Assembly: GCA_963977065.1 (NCBI GenBank)
Contig: CAXBNF010000014.1
Span: 4,651-68,650, forward strand
DNA: 64,000 bases
Direction: 5' to 3'
From: Planktosalinus sp963977065
Lineage (GTDB): Bacteria > Bacteroidota > Bacteroidia > Flavobacteriales > Flavobacteriaceae
The position numbers and the translations under genes are program-made. Below, one piece after another: positions 44,223 to 53,210 of the stretch. The notes below the pieces were generated by a model. The model worked only from the letters and a program-made list of their open reading frames with translations, had not been told where the DNA came from and ran no database searches. Positions within the stretch are counted from its first letter, which is position 1. Each line of letters begins with the position of its first letter.

Positions 44223-44533
44223 TCTATATTATTTAGAATATTTCTAAAAAAGCCAAGGGTTGCCTTTGCCTTACTTTTGCTATGGAGTAAGCTGGGAGTA
44301 TCTATAGAGGTAACCCGTCCTGACCCGTCCTGTGACCCGTCCTGAAATAGCTATATGACCCGTCCTGAAATAGCTATACAGATTAATAAATAAATCCTAT
44401 AATAGCTATACAAATATAATTGTTAATCCTGAAAGAACTATACAATCGCTTTAGATGTATAATAAATATAGTAATAGAGATAACAATTACATAGAAAAGT
44501 TCAAAGAAGTCAAAACCATATTATGATTTAAAC
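44223..44533. repeat. Intergenic tandem-repeat tract
   Basis: A 23-base unit (TGACCCGTCCTGAAATAGCTATA) occurs twice in perfect tandem at 44333-44355 and 44356-44378. Partial copies surround it: ACCCGTCCTG at 44313-44322 and 44323-44332, CCTATAATAGCTATACA at 44396-44412, and CCTGAAAGAACTATACA at 44428-44444. No coding frame was found. The tract lies between the convergent ybbP-like and lepB genes and could be the remnant of an insertion-sequence end or a decayed satellite. Confidence 0.75.
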
Positions 44534-46105
44534 TTAGCTGCTTTTCTGTTTTTTTCTTTTTCTAAAAAAGTCAAAGACAAACCAGGCTGCCAGCAGGAAT
44601 AAGAAATACCTGAAATAAGAAACCGGCTCCCCGTCACCACCCACTGTGGTAAACATTCTGTCCCATCTTATTTTGTTAAAACCAGACTGATTGCTGTCCC
44701 AACTCATCCAGATAAAAACGGGTTTTCCCACTACGTGGTTGTGTGGTACAAAACCCCAGTTGCGGGCATCTTCAGAATTGTTTCTATTGTCTCCCATCAT
44801 CCAGTAGTAATCCTGCAAAAAGGTATAAGAGGTAAGGGGACTGCCGTTTAATAAAATTTGGGTGTCTTCTTGTGTGATTTCATTATGGATACCCAGTTCG
44901 CTGCCTTCATACACTTCAATGATGCGCTTGTAAAGCGGAAGGCTTTCAGGAGTAATAGCAACTGTTGCTCCTGCCTTAGGGATATAAATGGGCCCAAAGT
45001 GTGTTGAATTCCAGGGATGCTGCGGGCTGTGAGGAAAAACACGCGGGTCATAGTTGCCGATGTCTTCGTTTCTTTTTACCACATCGATGACATTGGGATT
45101 GTTTTGTAGCTTTTCAAGCGCTTCATCAGTCAAAAATGCCTGAAACTGTCTGTAATCATTTGACGCCGGAAAAATTTCATTAATCCCATACCGATCTCTT
45201 AAAAACTGAATGTTTCTAACAGGGTCCTGGGTTTGGAATCGATATAAAAACTGTAATTTTCCCCTGTCGGGCAGTTCATTTAACTCTCCGTTGATATATA
45301 CCCTGCCGTCTTTCACTTCGAGAGAGTCACCTGCAACTCCCACGGCGCGTTTTACATAATTTGATTTTTTATCGATGGGTTTGATATAGGTGTCTGGGCC
45401 TTGGTACCTAAAATAGGGCACTGTGTCCACAGGCCAGTTAAAAACCACAATATCATTGCGCTTAATCTCCTGAAACGCCGGAAACCTAAAGTAAGGAATC
45501 TGTGGTTTGTTTGTGTATGATTTTACTTTTGCAACAGGAATGGTATCGTGTACCATCGGAAAAGAAACCGCTGTCATAGGTGTCCTCGCTCCATAATGCA
45601 TTTTACTCACAAACAGAAAATCACCCACAAGCAGGGTGCGTTCTAATGAGGAAGTAGGAATGGTGAAGGGTTGAATAAAATATGTATGTACAATCGTGGC
45701 AACGACAACGGCAAATAAAATGGAACTCACCCATTCACCGGAAGCGCTTTTGGTTTTTAAATCGCGTTCTGCAATGTGTTTTACATCCTGTGTATAATTC
45801 ACATAATAGATATAAAAGCCTAAAGTAATCACACCAAGAATTGTATCTGCAGTTTTATTTTTTCCAAAACTGCGCAGGGTTTCCACCCACACAACCGGGA
45901 ACATAATGAGGTTGATAATGGGAATAAAAAGTAAAATAGTGTACCACCAGGGCCGGTTGATGATTTTCATCAGAATGATGGCATTGTAAACGGGAACTGC
46001 GGCTTCCCAAGCTTTTCTACCTGCTTTTTGATACAATTTCCAGGTGCCCAAAAAATGAATGAGTTGTACTGCTATGAAAAATAAAAACCATTGGGATAGT
46101 GTCAT
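44534..46105 (-). CDS. lepB: Signal peptidase I (Bacteroidota type)
   Basis: The 523-residue protein has an N-terminal block of three or four membrane helices (1-105, DUF5684-like) in front of the S26 peptidase domain. The catalytic pair is Ser153 in IPTSSLERTL and Lys252 in NYVKRAVGVAGDSLEV, with WMMGDNRNNSEDARNWGFVP as the later conserved box. Long inserts between the boxes are normal in this phylum. It cleaves signal peptides of exported preproteins. It belongs to the parA-parB-DUF5683-dapB-lepB cluster. Confidence 0.96.
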   Translation of the reverse strand: MTLSQWFLFFIAVQLIHFLGTWKLYQKAGRKAWEAAVPVYNAIILMKIINRPWWYTILLFIPIINLIMFPVVWVETLRSFGKNKTADTILGVITLGFYIYYVNYTQDVKHIAERDLKTKSASGEWVSSILFAVVVATIVHTYFIQPFTIPTSSLERTLLVGDFLFVSKMHYGARTPMTAVSFPMVHDTIPVAKVKSYTNKPQIPYFRFPAFQEIKRNDIVVFNWPVDTVPYFRYQGPDTYIKPIDKKSNYVKRAVGVAGDSLEVKDGRVYINGELNELPDRGKLQFLYRFQTQDPVRNIQFLRDRYGINEIFPASNDYRQFQAFLTDEALEKLQNNPNVIDVVKRNEDIGNYDPRVFPHSPQHPWNSTHFGPIYIPKAGATVAITPESLPLYKRIIEVYEGSELGIHNEITQEDTQILLNGSPLTSYTFLQDYYWMMGDNRNNSEDARNWGFVPHNHVVGKPVFIWMSWDSNQSGFNKIRWDRMFTTVGGDGEPVSYFRYFLFLLAAWFVFDFFRKRKKQKSS

Positions 46106-46150
46106 AATGGTGTTGTTATTTGTTAATGGTTATTTGTTAAATGTTATCCT

Positions 46151-46179
46151 CCCCCCTAAATCCCCCTCCAAAAGAGGGG
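46151..46179. repeat. Dispersed GC-rich hairpin element
   Basis: CCCCTAAATCCCCCTCC is followed by AAAAGAGGGGAACTTC. CCCCTC (46163-46168) pairs with GAGGGG (46174-46179). Similar sequences are frequent between genes in Flavobacteriaceae and behave like REP elements. Only one copy was noticed here. Confidence 0.55.
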
Positions 46180-46288
46180 AACTTCAGAGATTTATATTAA
46201 TTTTAATTCAGAATCAAATATTCAAAATTTGATATTCAATAATTTTTTTTGCCTTTCGGCGAAAGCCTCTAAAACTATAATTTTTTAA

Positions 46289-46987
46289 TTACAAATTTAA
46301 TACATCTTTCATTGTATAAATTCCTTTTTTGTCCTTTAACCAAGCTGCAGCAAGCAGCGCACCTAAAGCAAATCCCTCCCGGCTGTGTGCTTCATGTTTG
46401 ATACTGATGCTGTCAACCTCAGAGGTGTAAGAAACGGTATGTGTTCCTTTGACGTCTTCCTCACGAAGGGCTTTGATTGCTATTTCGTCTGCAGAAGCGG
46501 TATCGAGTTTCCAGTTTTTATAATCGGTTTTTTCAATGATGTCTTTTGCAAGCGAAATAGCAGTGCCACTGGGTGCATCCAGTTTTTGGGTATGGTGAAT
46601 TTCTTCAATCTCAATTTTATAGCTTTTGTGTTTTGCCATCATTTCAGCTAGTTTTTTATTGAGTTCAAAAAACAGATTGACCCCAATACTAAAGTTAGAG
46701 GCATAAATAAAGCTTCCGTTACGCGATTGACATAAGTTTAACACCTTTTCATAGTCCTCAAGCCATCCTGTTGTACCGCTCACCACAGGGATTCCCTGTT
46801 CTAAACAGGCTGTAATATTTGTTACTGCTGCATTGGGAACACTAAAATCTATGGCTACATCGGCTTCTTCCAGTTTACTCAAGTCTTTTGAGGAAGTCAC
46901 GATTGCTACAATTGAGTCCCCTTTTTCAATAGCTAATTTTTCAATGGTCTTTCCCATTTTTCCGTATCCCAAAAGTGCAATGTTCAT
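46289..46987 (-). CDS. dapB: 4-hydroxy-tetrahydrodipicolinate reductase
   Basis: The 232-residue enzyme is a compact DapB. The Rossmann motif is GYGKMGKTI (8-16); the active-site segment is EIEEIHHTQKLDAPSGTA with the His pair, the Lys and the conserved DAPSGTA. It reduces 4-hydroxytetrahydrodipicolinate with NAD(P)H in the lysine and diaminopimelate pathway. It lies one base after the DUF5683 gene and upstream of lepB. Confidence 0.96.
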   Translation of the reverse strand: MNIALLGYGKMGKTIEKLAIEKGDSIVAIVTSSKDLSKLEEADVAIDFSVPNAAVTNITACLEQGIPVVSGTTGWLEDYEKVLNLCQSRNGSFIYASNFSIGVNLFFELNKKLAEMMAKHKSYKIEIEEIHHTQKLDAPSGTAISLAKDIIEKTDYKNWKLDTASADEIAIKALREEDVKGTHTVSYTSEVDSISIKHEAHSREGFALGALLAAAWLKDKKGIYTMKDVLNL

Positions 46988-46988
46988 G

Positions 46989-47567
46989 TTACTTCATTTT
47001 GTAAGTTAAGGAAAAGCCGTAGTTTGTCGATTCTTGATGCGGATTGAAATCAAGGTTGGGTGACAAAGACAAATCATCAGAAATGTTGTATTGTTTTAAA
47101 TGTGCATCCACATTTGCATCTACAATATTGAGAAGATAAAAACCCACCGCCACTGCAATACTCACATCCATATTGCGTCTGGAGGTGCGCTGGGCTCTGA
47201 TGAGGGTTTCGTTAGTAATACCTTGAAATTCATCATCTTCAAAACCGGCAAGCCTTCTTTTATAGGCGTCTCTAAAACGGGTGTAATCTTTTCTATTTGT
47301 TGAATAAACATAGATACTTGTTCCAATACCGGCATAAACGATGGGTATTTTCCAATATTTTTCATTGTAAGCCTGGCCTAAACCGGGAATTACAGCCGAG
47401 TAAAAAGCGGCTCTTGAGGGTGCCAGAGGGTCATAAGCCTCTTTGATAAGCTCTGAGGTGAGGAGACTCCCATCCTGAGTTGCAAGTGAAAGTGTGTCTT
47501 GTTCTTGTGCCTGAATGTGCGTCACAAAAAAAAGTAAAAACAAGATGAGTGCATTAACTTTCACCAC
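46989..47567 (-). CDS. DUF5683 domain protein
   Basis: The 192-residue protein has a signal peptide (cleavage near THIQA-QEQ), a soluble spacer, and the DUF5683 core SRAAFYSAVIPGLGQAYNEKYWKIPIVY with two hydrophobic segments. The GLGQ motif resembles P13/TM2-like membrane proteins. It lies between parB (14-base overlap) and dapB, a conserved place in Flavobacteriaceae, but its function is unknown. Confidence 0.88.
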   Translation of the reverse strand: MVKVNALILFLLFFVTHIQAQEQDTLSLATQDGSLLTSELIKEAYDPLAPSRAAFYSAVIPGLGQAYNEKYWKIPIVYAGIGTSIYVYSTNRKDYTRFRDAYKRRLAGFEDDEFQGITNETLIRAQRTSRRNMDVSIAVAVGFYLLNIVDANVDAHLKQYNISDDLSLSPNLDFNPHQESTNYGFSLTYKMK

Positions 47568-48453
47568 GAATTAATTTAGAAATACGTTCAAATTCGGCTT
47601 TGCTTTTAAAAGGGATAATCAATTTTCCTTTTCCGGCGGAATTGGCTTTGACTTCGGTTTTTACGTCAAAATAGTCAGACAGTTCTTTGCTTGCCTTTTT
47701 GGCGAAAGCCGGGGTTTGGGGCTTTACAGTTGCGGCTGACTGCCCGGGGTTTTGTAGCTTTCTAACCAAGGCTTCTGTATCCCTAACTGAAAGTGAATCG
47801 GAAATTATTTTTTCATAAATATCCAATTGGTCTGAAGTGTCTTCCAGTGTGATTAATGCCCTTCCATGACCCATAGAAATAAAACCGTCACGCATACCCG
47901 TTTGGATAATGGGGTCAAGTTTTAAAAGGCGAAGGTAATTGGCAATGGTAGAACGGTTTTTTCCCACACGGTTACTCATTTCTTCTTGCGTAAGTTGTAT
48001 TTCTTCTATCAAGCGTCTGTAAGAGAGTGCAATTTCAATGGGGTCAAGGTCTTGCCGTTGTATGTTTTCAACGAGAGCCATTTCCAGTGATTCCTGGTCA
48101 TTGGCAATGCGAATGTATGCAGGAATGGTTTTTAATCCCACCAGTTTTGAAGCTCTAAAACGTCGTTCACCCGAAACTAACTGAAATTTATTGAATTCGA
48201 TTTTTCTAACGGTTATAGGTTGAATCACGCCCAGTTCCTTAATGGATGAAGCGAGCTCCTGCAAGGTTTCTTCATTAAAACTGCTGCGTGGTTGATGTGG
48301 ATTGACTTCAATAGCTTCCAGTTCCAGCTCTACGATGTTGCCCACCACTTTGTCAGCTCCTTTGTCACCGGCAGATTTGATATCATTGTCAGGGTCTTTT
48401 AATAAGGCTGAAAGTCCTCTACCTAAAGCTTGCTTTTTTGTTGCTTTAGCCAT
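47554..48453 (-). CDS. parB: Chromosome partitioning protein ParB
   Basis: The 299-residue protein has the CTP-binding N-domain (NPHQPRSSFNEETLQELASSI and LVSGERRFRASKLVG), the HTH domain that binds parS (ALVENIQRQDLDPIEIALSYRRLI, QEEMSNRVGKNRSTIANYLRLL) and a C-terminal dimerisation segment. It spreads on DNA from parS and works with ParA in origin segregation. It is three bases downstream of parA. No parS site was recognised in the window. Confidence 0.96.
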   Translation of the reverse strand: MAKATKKQALGRGLSALLKDPDNDIKSAGDKGADKVVGNIVELELEAIEVNPHQPRSSFNEETLQELASSIKELGVIQPITVRKIEFNKFQLVSGERRFRASKLVGLKTIPAYIRIANDQESLEMALVENIQRQDLDPIEIALSYRRLIEEIQLTQEEMSNRVGKNRSTIANYLRLLKLDPIIQTGMRDGFISMGHGRALITLEDTSDQLDIYEKIISDSLSVRDTEALVRKLQNPGQSAATVKPQTPAFAKKASKELSDYFDVKTEVKANSAGKGKLIIPFKSKAEFERISKLIRGES

Positions 48454-48455
48454 TT

Positions 48456-49220
48456 TTAGTTGTTTTTTAATATAATTTCTTCAGCCAAACTCAAATAATT
48501 GTTGGCTCCTTTGCTTCCTGCATCATAGGTGATGATGCTTTCTCCATAACTGGGGGCTTCACTTAAACGCACATTGCGTTGAATGATTGTTTTAAAGACC
48601 ATTTCGTCAAAATGCTTTTTAACCTCTTCAACCACTTGATTTGAAAGCCGTAAACGAGAATCATACATCGTGAGTAGCAAGCCTTCAATGTCCAGTTTGT
48701 CGTTGTGTATTTTTTGAACACTTTTCACCGTGTTTAAAAGTTTTCCCAAACCCTCTAGTGCAAAATATTCACATTGTATAGGAATTAAAACCGAGTCTGC
48801 AGCTGTGAGTGCATTCAAAGTTAATAAACCCAGTGAGGGCGCACAATCGATTAAAATAAAATCATAGTCATTTTTTAAGCCCTTAATTGCTTCCTTGAGC
48901 ATATACTCCCTGTTTTCCTTATCTACTAATTCAATCTCAATAGCGACCAGGTCTATGTGTGCAGGAATGATGTCGAGATTTGGAGAACTTGTCTTTACAA
49001 TGGCTTCTTTTGCAGTGGCGCTGTGCTCAAGTAATTGATATGTACCCACTTCCACTTGTTCAACATCCAACCCAAGCCCCGAGGTGGCATTTGCTTGTGG
49101 GTCTGCATCTATGAGTAAGACTTTTTTTTCTAAAACTCCCAAACAGGCAGCAAGATTCACTGAAGTTGTTGTTTTTCCAACGCCTCCTTTTTGGTTTGCA
49201 ATTGCAATGATTTTTCCCAT
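48456..49220 (-). CDS. parA: Chromosome partitioning ATPase ParA
   Basis: Starting at ATG 49220 (MGKIIAIANQKGGVGKTTT), the protein has 254 residues. It shows the deviant Walker A KGGVGKTT, the switch motif LLIDADPQANAT, Walker B LIDCAPSLG, and the ParA/Soj C-terminus. It binds DNA non-specifically as the ATP dimer and is released by ParB. The lack of an N-terminal DNA-binding domain marks it as the chromosomal Soj type. Confidence 0.96.
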   Translation of the reverse strand: MGKIIAIANQKGGVGKTTTSVNLAACLGVLEKKVLLIDADPQANATSGLGLDVEQVEVGTYQLLEHSATAKEAIVKTSSPNLDIIPAHIDLVAIEIELVDKENREYMLKEAIKGLKNDYDFILIDCAPSLGLLTLNALTAADSVLIPIQCEYFALEGLGKLLNTVKSVQKIHNDKLDIEGLLLTMYDSRLRLSNQVVEEVKKHFDEMVFKTIIQRNVRLSEAPSYGESIITYDAGSKGANNYLSLAEEIILKNN

Positions 49221-49398
49221 TAAAGTTTTCAAAATTTAAGGGATAAAAATACAATTATTTAATTCGATAAAAAATGAATTTTGTTAACAGTTGTTAAATT
49301 TGAGGAGAACCATTTTCATGCAAGATTTATCTGGTTTGAATTTTTTCTTCAAAAAGACTTGAACTCGTTGTACTTGACGACAAAAACATCTTTTGAAA

Positions 49399-49434
49399 TT
49401 GCATAGGACATTCCACAATAATATCTTAATTTTG
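49399..49434 (+). promoter_or_regulatory. Putative promoter of the KdsB-KdnB gene
   Basis: TTG (49399-49401) and the -7 box TAATTTTG (49427-49434) lie 25 bases apart, and a transcript would begin near 49441. This leaves a leader of about 20 bases before the TTG start at 49461. The spacer is longer than typical. Confidence 0.35.
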
Positions 49435-49460
49435 ATTTTTAAAAATAAAATAGTTTTCAA

Positions 49461-51302
49461 TTGAAAAATACATCTTTAAAAGTTATTGCGATGATTCCCG
49501 CACGTTATGCAGCAACGCGTTTTCCGGGAAAATTGATGCAGGATTTAGGGGGGAAAAGTGTCATATTAACAACTTATCTAGCAACTGTTGCTACAAATCT
49601 TTTTGACGACGTTTATGTTGTGACAGACAGTGATATTATTTTTAATGAAATCATTTCAAATGGGGGCAAAGCCCTAAAAAGCATCAAAGAACACGACTGT
49701 GGCACAGACCGCATTGCCGAAGCTGTTGAGAATCTGGATGTGGATATTGTAGTGAATGTTCAAGGAGATGAGCCATTTACAAACAGGGAAGGTCTTTCAA
49801 AAGTTTTAAAGGTTTTTGAAGGGGAAGATGCAGAAAAAATAGACCTGGCTTCGTTGATGAGCGAAATTTCAGACTGGAAGGAAATCAATGATCCAAATAC
49901 AGTGAAGGTAATTGTTGATAAAAATAATTACGCGCTTTATTTTTCACGTTCGCCCATCCCATATCCACGTGATAAAACTAGTAGAATAAACTATTTCAAG
50001 CACAAAGGGATTTATGCATTTAGAAAAAAGGCCATACTTGATTTTTACCGTTTGCCAATGGGGGAGTTGGAAGCGACAGAAAAAATAGAATGTATCCGCT
50101 TTTTAGAATACGGTAAAAACATCAAAATGGCAATTTCAAATTCGCGCAGTGTTGAAATTGATACACCCGAGGATTTAAAACGAGCCAATTTGCTCATTCA
50201 AAAAAACAAGCAAAGCATCAACAACAAACACCGTAATTTTCCAATGGTTCCCAAAGTTGTATTCGGAAACGGTTGTTTTGACCAGCTAGCAAACATACTT
50301 GAGGAAAAAAGGCAAGAAAATGCACCCTTTATTTATTTATTAGATGATGTCTTTGAGTCAAATGGTGATTTAATAAAACGTATTCCACTTTTACAAAAGG
50401 ATAAAATTATATATATATCAACAAAAGAGGAACCAAAAACCTCTCAAGTTGATTCCATTGTTAGTGCACTTAAAAAGGCGTATGATGAATTACCTTCAGG
50501 AATTATTGGAATTGGAGGAGGAAGTGTACTTGATTTAGCAAAAGCAGTTTCTATACTCCTCACAAATCCGGGAAGTGCCTCTGATTATCAGGGTTGGGAT
50601 CTTGTTGAAAACAAAGCCATTTATCACGTGGGAATTCCCACTATTTCCGGTACGGGAGCTGAAGTTTCCAGGACTTGTGTTTTGAGTGGCCCAGAAAGAA
50701 AATTAGGTATCAATAGTGACTTCACTCCCTTTGATCAGGTCGTTCTCGACCCAGAACTGACCAAAGGAGTTTCGAAAAATCAATGGTTTTATACCGGAAT
50801 GGACTGTTACATTCACTGCATTGAATCCTTAACGGGAACATTTTTAAATGCCTTTAGCCAAAGTTATGGTGAGAAAGCACTCGATTTGTGTAAAGAAATC
50901 TTTTTGAGTGACAGCATAACTGATGAAGATTCAAGAGCCAAATTGATGATGGCTTCATGGCACGGCGGTATGAGTATTGCCTATTCTCAAGTGGGAGTAG
51001 CACACGCGATGAGTTATGGACTTTCCTTTGTTTTGGGCACCAAACACGGCATTGGAAACTGTATTGTTTTTAATCATCTCGATGAATTTTATCCTGAAGG
51101 GGTTGCTCTTTTTAAGGAGATGGTTGAAAAGCATCAAATTGATATTCCAACCGGTATTTGTAAGGACTTGACAGATTCTCAATTTGATAAAATGATAGGT
51201 GTTGCGATGAGTCTGGAACCTCTTTGGGAAAATGCTTTAGGAACCAACTGGAAAAAGGTAATCACACACCAAAAGCTTAAAACACTTTATAAAAAATTGT
51301 AA
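49461..51302 (+). CDS. kdsB-kdnB: Fused CMP-Kdo-type cytidylyltransferase and KdnB-like dehydrogenase
   Basis: This 613-residue protein joins two enzymes. Residues 1-250 are KdsB-like: MIPARYAATRFPGK, NVQGDEPF and EKIECIRFLEYG. A short linker leads to an iron-containing alcohol dehydrogenase (from Met262): GIIGIGGGSVLDLAKA near 347, GIPTISGTGAEVSR, the metal-binding GMDCYIHCIESLTG and HAMSYGLSF/HGIGNCIVFNH. KdnB oxidises C8 of Kdo before amination by KdnA, and KdsB activates the sugar as a CMP derivative. The start is TTG at 49461: no other start precedes the first strand (KVIAMIPARY), and an ATG at 49491 would cut it. The KdnA-like gene lies at 51998. Confidence 0.85.
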   Translation: MKNTSLKVIAMIPARYAATRFPGKLMQDLGGKSVILTTYLATVATNLFDDVYVVTDSDIIFNEIISNGGKALKSIKEHDCGTDRIAEAVENLDVDIVVNVQGDEPFTNREGLSKVLKVFEGEDAEKIDLASLMSEISDWKEINDPNTVKVIVDKNNYALYFSRSPIPYPRDKTSRINYFKHKGIYAFRKKAILDFYRLPMGELEATEKIECIRFLEYGKNIKMAISNSRSVEIDTPEDLKRANLLIQKNKQSINNKHRNFPMVPKVVFGNGCFDQLANILEEKRQENAPFIYLLDDVFESNGDLIKRIPLLQKDKIIYISTKEEPKTSQVDSIVSALKKAYDELPSGIIGIGGGSVLDLAKAVSILLTNPGSASDYQGWDLVENKAIYHVGIPTISGTGAEVSRTCVLSGPERKLGINSDFTPFDQVVLDPELTKGVSKNQWFYTGMDCYIHCIESLTGTFLNAFSQSYGEKALDLCKEIFLSDSITDEDSRAKLMMASWHGGMSIAYSQVGVAHAMSYGLSFVLGTKHGIGNCIVFNHLDEFYPEGVALFKEMVEKHQIDIPTGICKDLTDSQFDKMIGVAMSLEPLWENALGTNWKKVITHQKLKTLYKKL

Positions 51303-51303
51303 T

Positions 51304-51843
51304 ATGCGTTTTCTGGCCTCATTTATTTTTACAAAACTCATGGGGTGGAAGCTTGAAGGCGACATGTCCCCCCAAATCAAAAAAGCAGTTGTTATAGTAG
51401 TTCCTCACACAAGTTGGCATGATTTCTATATAGGTGCGTTTGCACGTAAAATTTTAAACCTCCAAATTAATTTTATAGCAAAAAAAGAGTTGTTTAAATT
51501 TCCATTTGGCTGGTATTTTAAATGGATGGGCGGAGCTCCCGTTGATCGCAAATCAAACCAAAACACGGTTCAGCAAGTTGTTGAATTATTTAATGAGCGT
51601 ATAGAATTCAGGCTCGCTATTGCCCCTGAAGGAACCCGCAAAAAAGTAGATACTTGGAAATCGGGCTTTTATTATATGGCTATAGAGGCTAAAGTACCCA
51701 TCATTTGTGTTGCATTTGACTATGGTGTCAAAACGGTCAAAATTCAAAAACCTTTTTACCCTACAGGAGATTTTTCCAAAGACCTGGATTTTCTTAAATC
51801 CTTTTACAAAGGTGTTGAAGGAAAAATTAAAGATTATACTTAG
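51304..51843 (+). CDS. Lysophospholipid/glycerol acyltransferase family protein
   Basis: The 179-residue protein has the HX4D acyltransferase motif (HTSWHD, about 36-41), GGAPVDRKSNQNTV, and APEGTRKKVDTWKSGFYYMA with the acceptor-site EGTR. It is a short PlsC-like enzyme without a clear transmembrane anchor beyond the N-terminal hydrophobic residues. It lies one base after the KdsB-KdnB gene, so it may act on a lipid of the same outer-membrane glycan pathway, such as lipid A. The substrate is inferred only from context. Confidence 0.87.
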   Translation: MRFLASFIFTKLMGWKLEGDMSPQIKKAVVIVVPHTSWHDFYIGAFARKILNLQINFIAKKELFKFPFGWYFKWMGGAPVDRKSNQNTVQQVVELFNERIEFRLAIAPEGTRKKVDTWKSGFYYMAIEAKVPIICVAFDYGVKTVKIQKPFYPTGDFSKDLDFLKSFYKGVEGKIKDYT

Positions 51844-51997
51844 ATATATTTTTCAATTTTAGTTTTAGTCACTATAAAACCACTAAATATTTGGTTTTTT
51901 TCTACATTTACTTTGTTACAAAAAATAAATATGGGACCCATTCCTAAAATTGATTTTGTAATTTTGTCACGCCCCAAATTTAAAGACTATTTAAAAA

Positions 51998-53146
51998 ATG
52001 GAAAAACCGAAAATCTATTTGTCTTCCCCACATATGGGCGGGAATGAGATTTCATTTGTGAACAAAGCTTTTGAGACAAACTGGATAGCCCCTCTTGGCC
52101 CAAACGTTTCAGGCTTTGAAAGTGACTTGGCAACCTACTTATCTTCTGCTGGTGAACCTTGTCATGTAGCGGCTTTAAGTTCAGGTACTGCTGCCTTGCA
52201 TCTTGCATTGATTCTTTTGGGTGTTAAACAAGGTGACGAAGTGATTTGTCAGAGTATGACATTTTCAGCTTCAGCAAACCCTATTGTATATCAGGGAGCA
52301 CTTCCTGTATTTATCGACAGTGAGCCCGAAACCTGGAATTTGTGTCCAATTGCCCTTGAAGCAGCTATAAAAGACCGAATAAAGAAGGGGAAAAAACCAA
52401 AGGCTATCATAGCTGTTCATTTGTATGGGATGCCTTATCAGGTTGACGAGGTGACTCGCATTGCGAATTACTATGAAATACCTATTATTGAAGACAGTGC
52501 AGAGGCTTTGGGAAGCACTTATAAGGGTAAAAAGTGTGGTACTTTTGGTACTATTTCCATTTTGTCTTTTAATGGGAATAAAATAATCACGACCTCCGGT
52601 GGAGGGGCATTGGTTTCAAAAAATAAATCGCACACAGATAAAGCTGTTTTTCTTGCAACACAGGCCAGAGACCAGGCACCTCATTATCAACACAGCGAAA
52701 TTGGCTACAATTACAGAATGAGTAATATTTGTGCAGGTATAGGTCGCGGACAAATGCAAGTGCTTGATTCCCACGTTCAAAGAAGACGTCAAAATCACTT
52801 TTTTTACAAACAATTGTTTGATAAAACCAATGGAGTGTGTATCTTTAATGAATCAAATGAGCATTATTATTCCAATCACTGGCTAAGTTGTGTGCTTATT
52901 GAACCCAAAAAAACAAATGGAATTACAAGAGAGACTTTGCGATTGGCACTTGAAAAAGAAAATATTGAATCAAGACCTTTATGGAAACCCATGCACTTAC
53001 AACCGGTATTTGTCAATTCACCTTTTTATGGCGGTGAAATTGCAGAAACCCTTTTTGAATATGGATTGTGTTTGCCATCTGCATCAAACCTCACTTCAGA
53101 AGACTTGAACAGAGTACAGGATGTAATATTTTCTGTATTTAATTAA
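51998..53146 (+). CDS. kdnA: DegT/DnrJ/EryC1/StrS aminotransferase, probably KdnA
   Basis: The 382-residue PLP enzyme has SSGTAALHLALILLGV, EDSAEALGSTYKGKKCGTFG, and the lysine that holds PLP in SFNGNKIITTSGGG. The C-terminus has PLWKPMHLQPVF and the FEYGLCLPSASNLTSED segment typical of sugar aminotransferases. Many homologues serve other sugars, but the KdsB-KdnB fusion 700 bases upstream makes an 8-amino-Kdo role likely: KdnA transfers an amino group from glutamate to the C8 aldehyde. A TAATTTTG box (51959-51966) lies upstream. Confidence 0.8.
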   Translation: MEKPKIYLSSPHMGGNEISFVNKAFETNWIAPLGPNVSGFESDLATYLSSAGEPCHVAALSSGTAALHLALILLGVKQGDEVICQSMTFSASANPIVYQGALPVFIDSEPETWNLCPIALEAAIKDRIKKGKKPKAIIAVHLYGMPYQVDEVTRIANYYEIPIIEDSAEALGSTYKGKKCGTFGTISILSFNGNKIITTSGGGALVSKNKSHTDKAVFLATQARDQAPHYQHSEIGYNYRMSNICAGIGRGQMQVLDSHVQRRRQNHFFYKQLFDKTNGVCIFNESNEHYYSNHWLSCVLIEPKKTNGITRETLRLALEKENIESRPLWKPMHLQPVFVNSPFYGGEIAETLFEYGLCLPSASNLTSEDLNRVQDVIFSVFN

Positions 53147-53210
53147 TTTTTTTAAATCTCCCCACGACATATTTTAGAGTTTTTCGTTGTTTTTAAACAA
53201 GCTTATTTTT

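Noticed and set aside
44311..44444. CRISPR array at the 23-base repeats
   Set aside because: The perfect copies are directly adjacent with no spacers, and there is no cas gene.
49233..49460. parS site upstream of parA
   Set aside because: No TGTTTCACGTGAAACA-like palindrome was seen around parAB by eye; a pattern search of the genome would settle it.
50200..50250. Frameshift or assembly error joining kdsB and kdnB
   Set aside because: The frame is continuous through a plausible linker and both halves are full length, so a true fusion is preferred; raw reads could still correct this.
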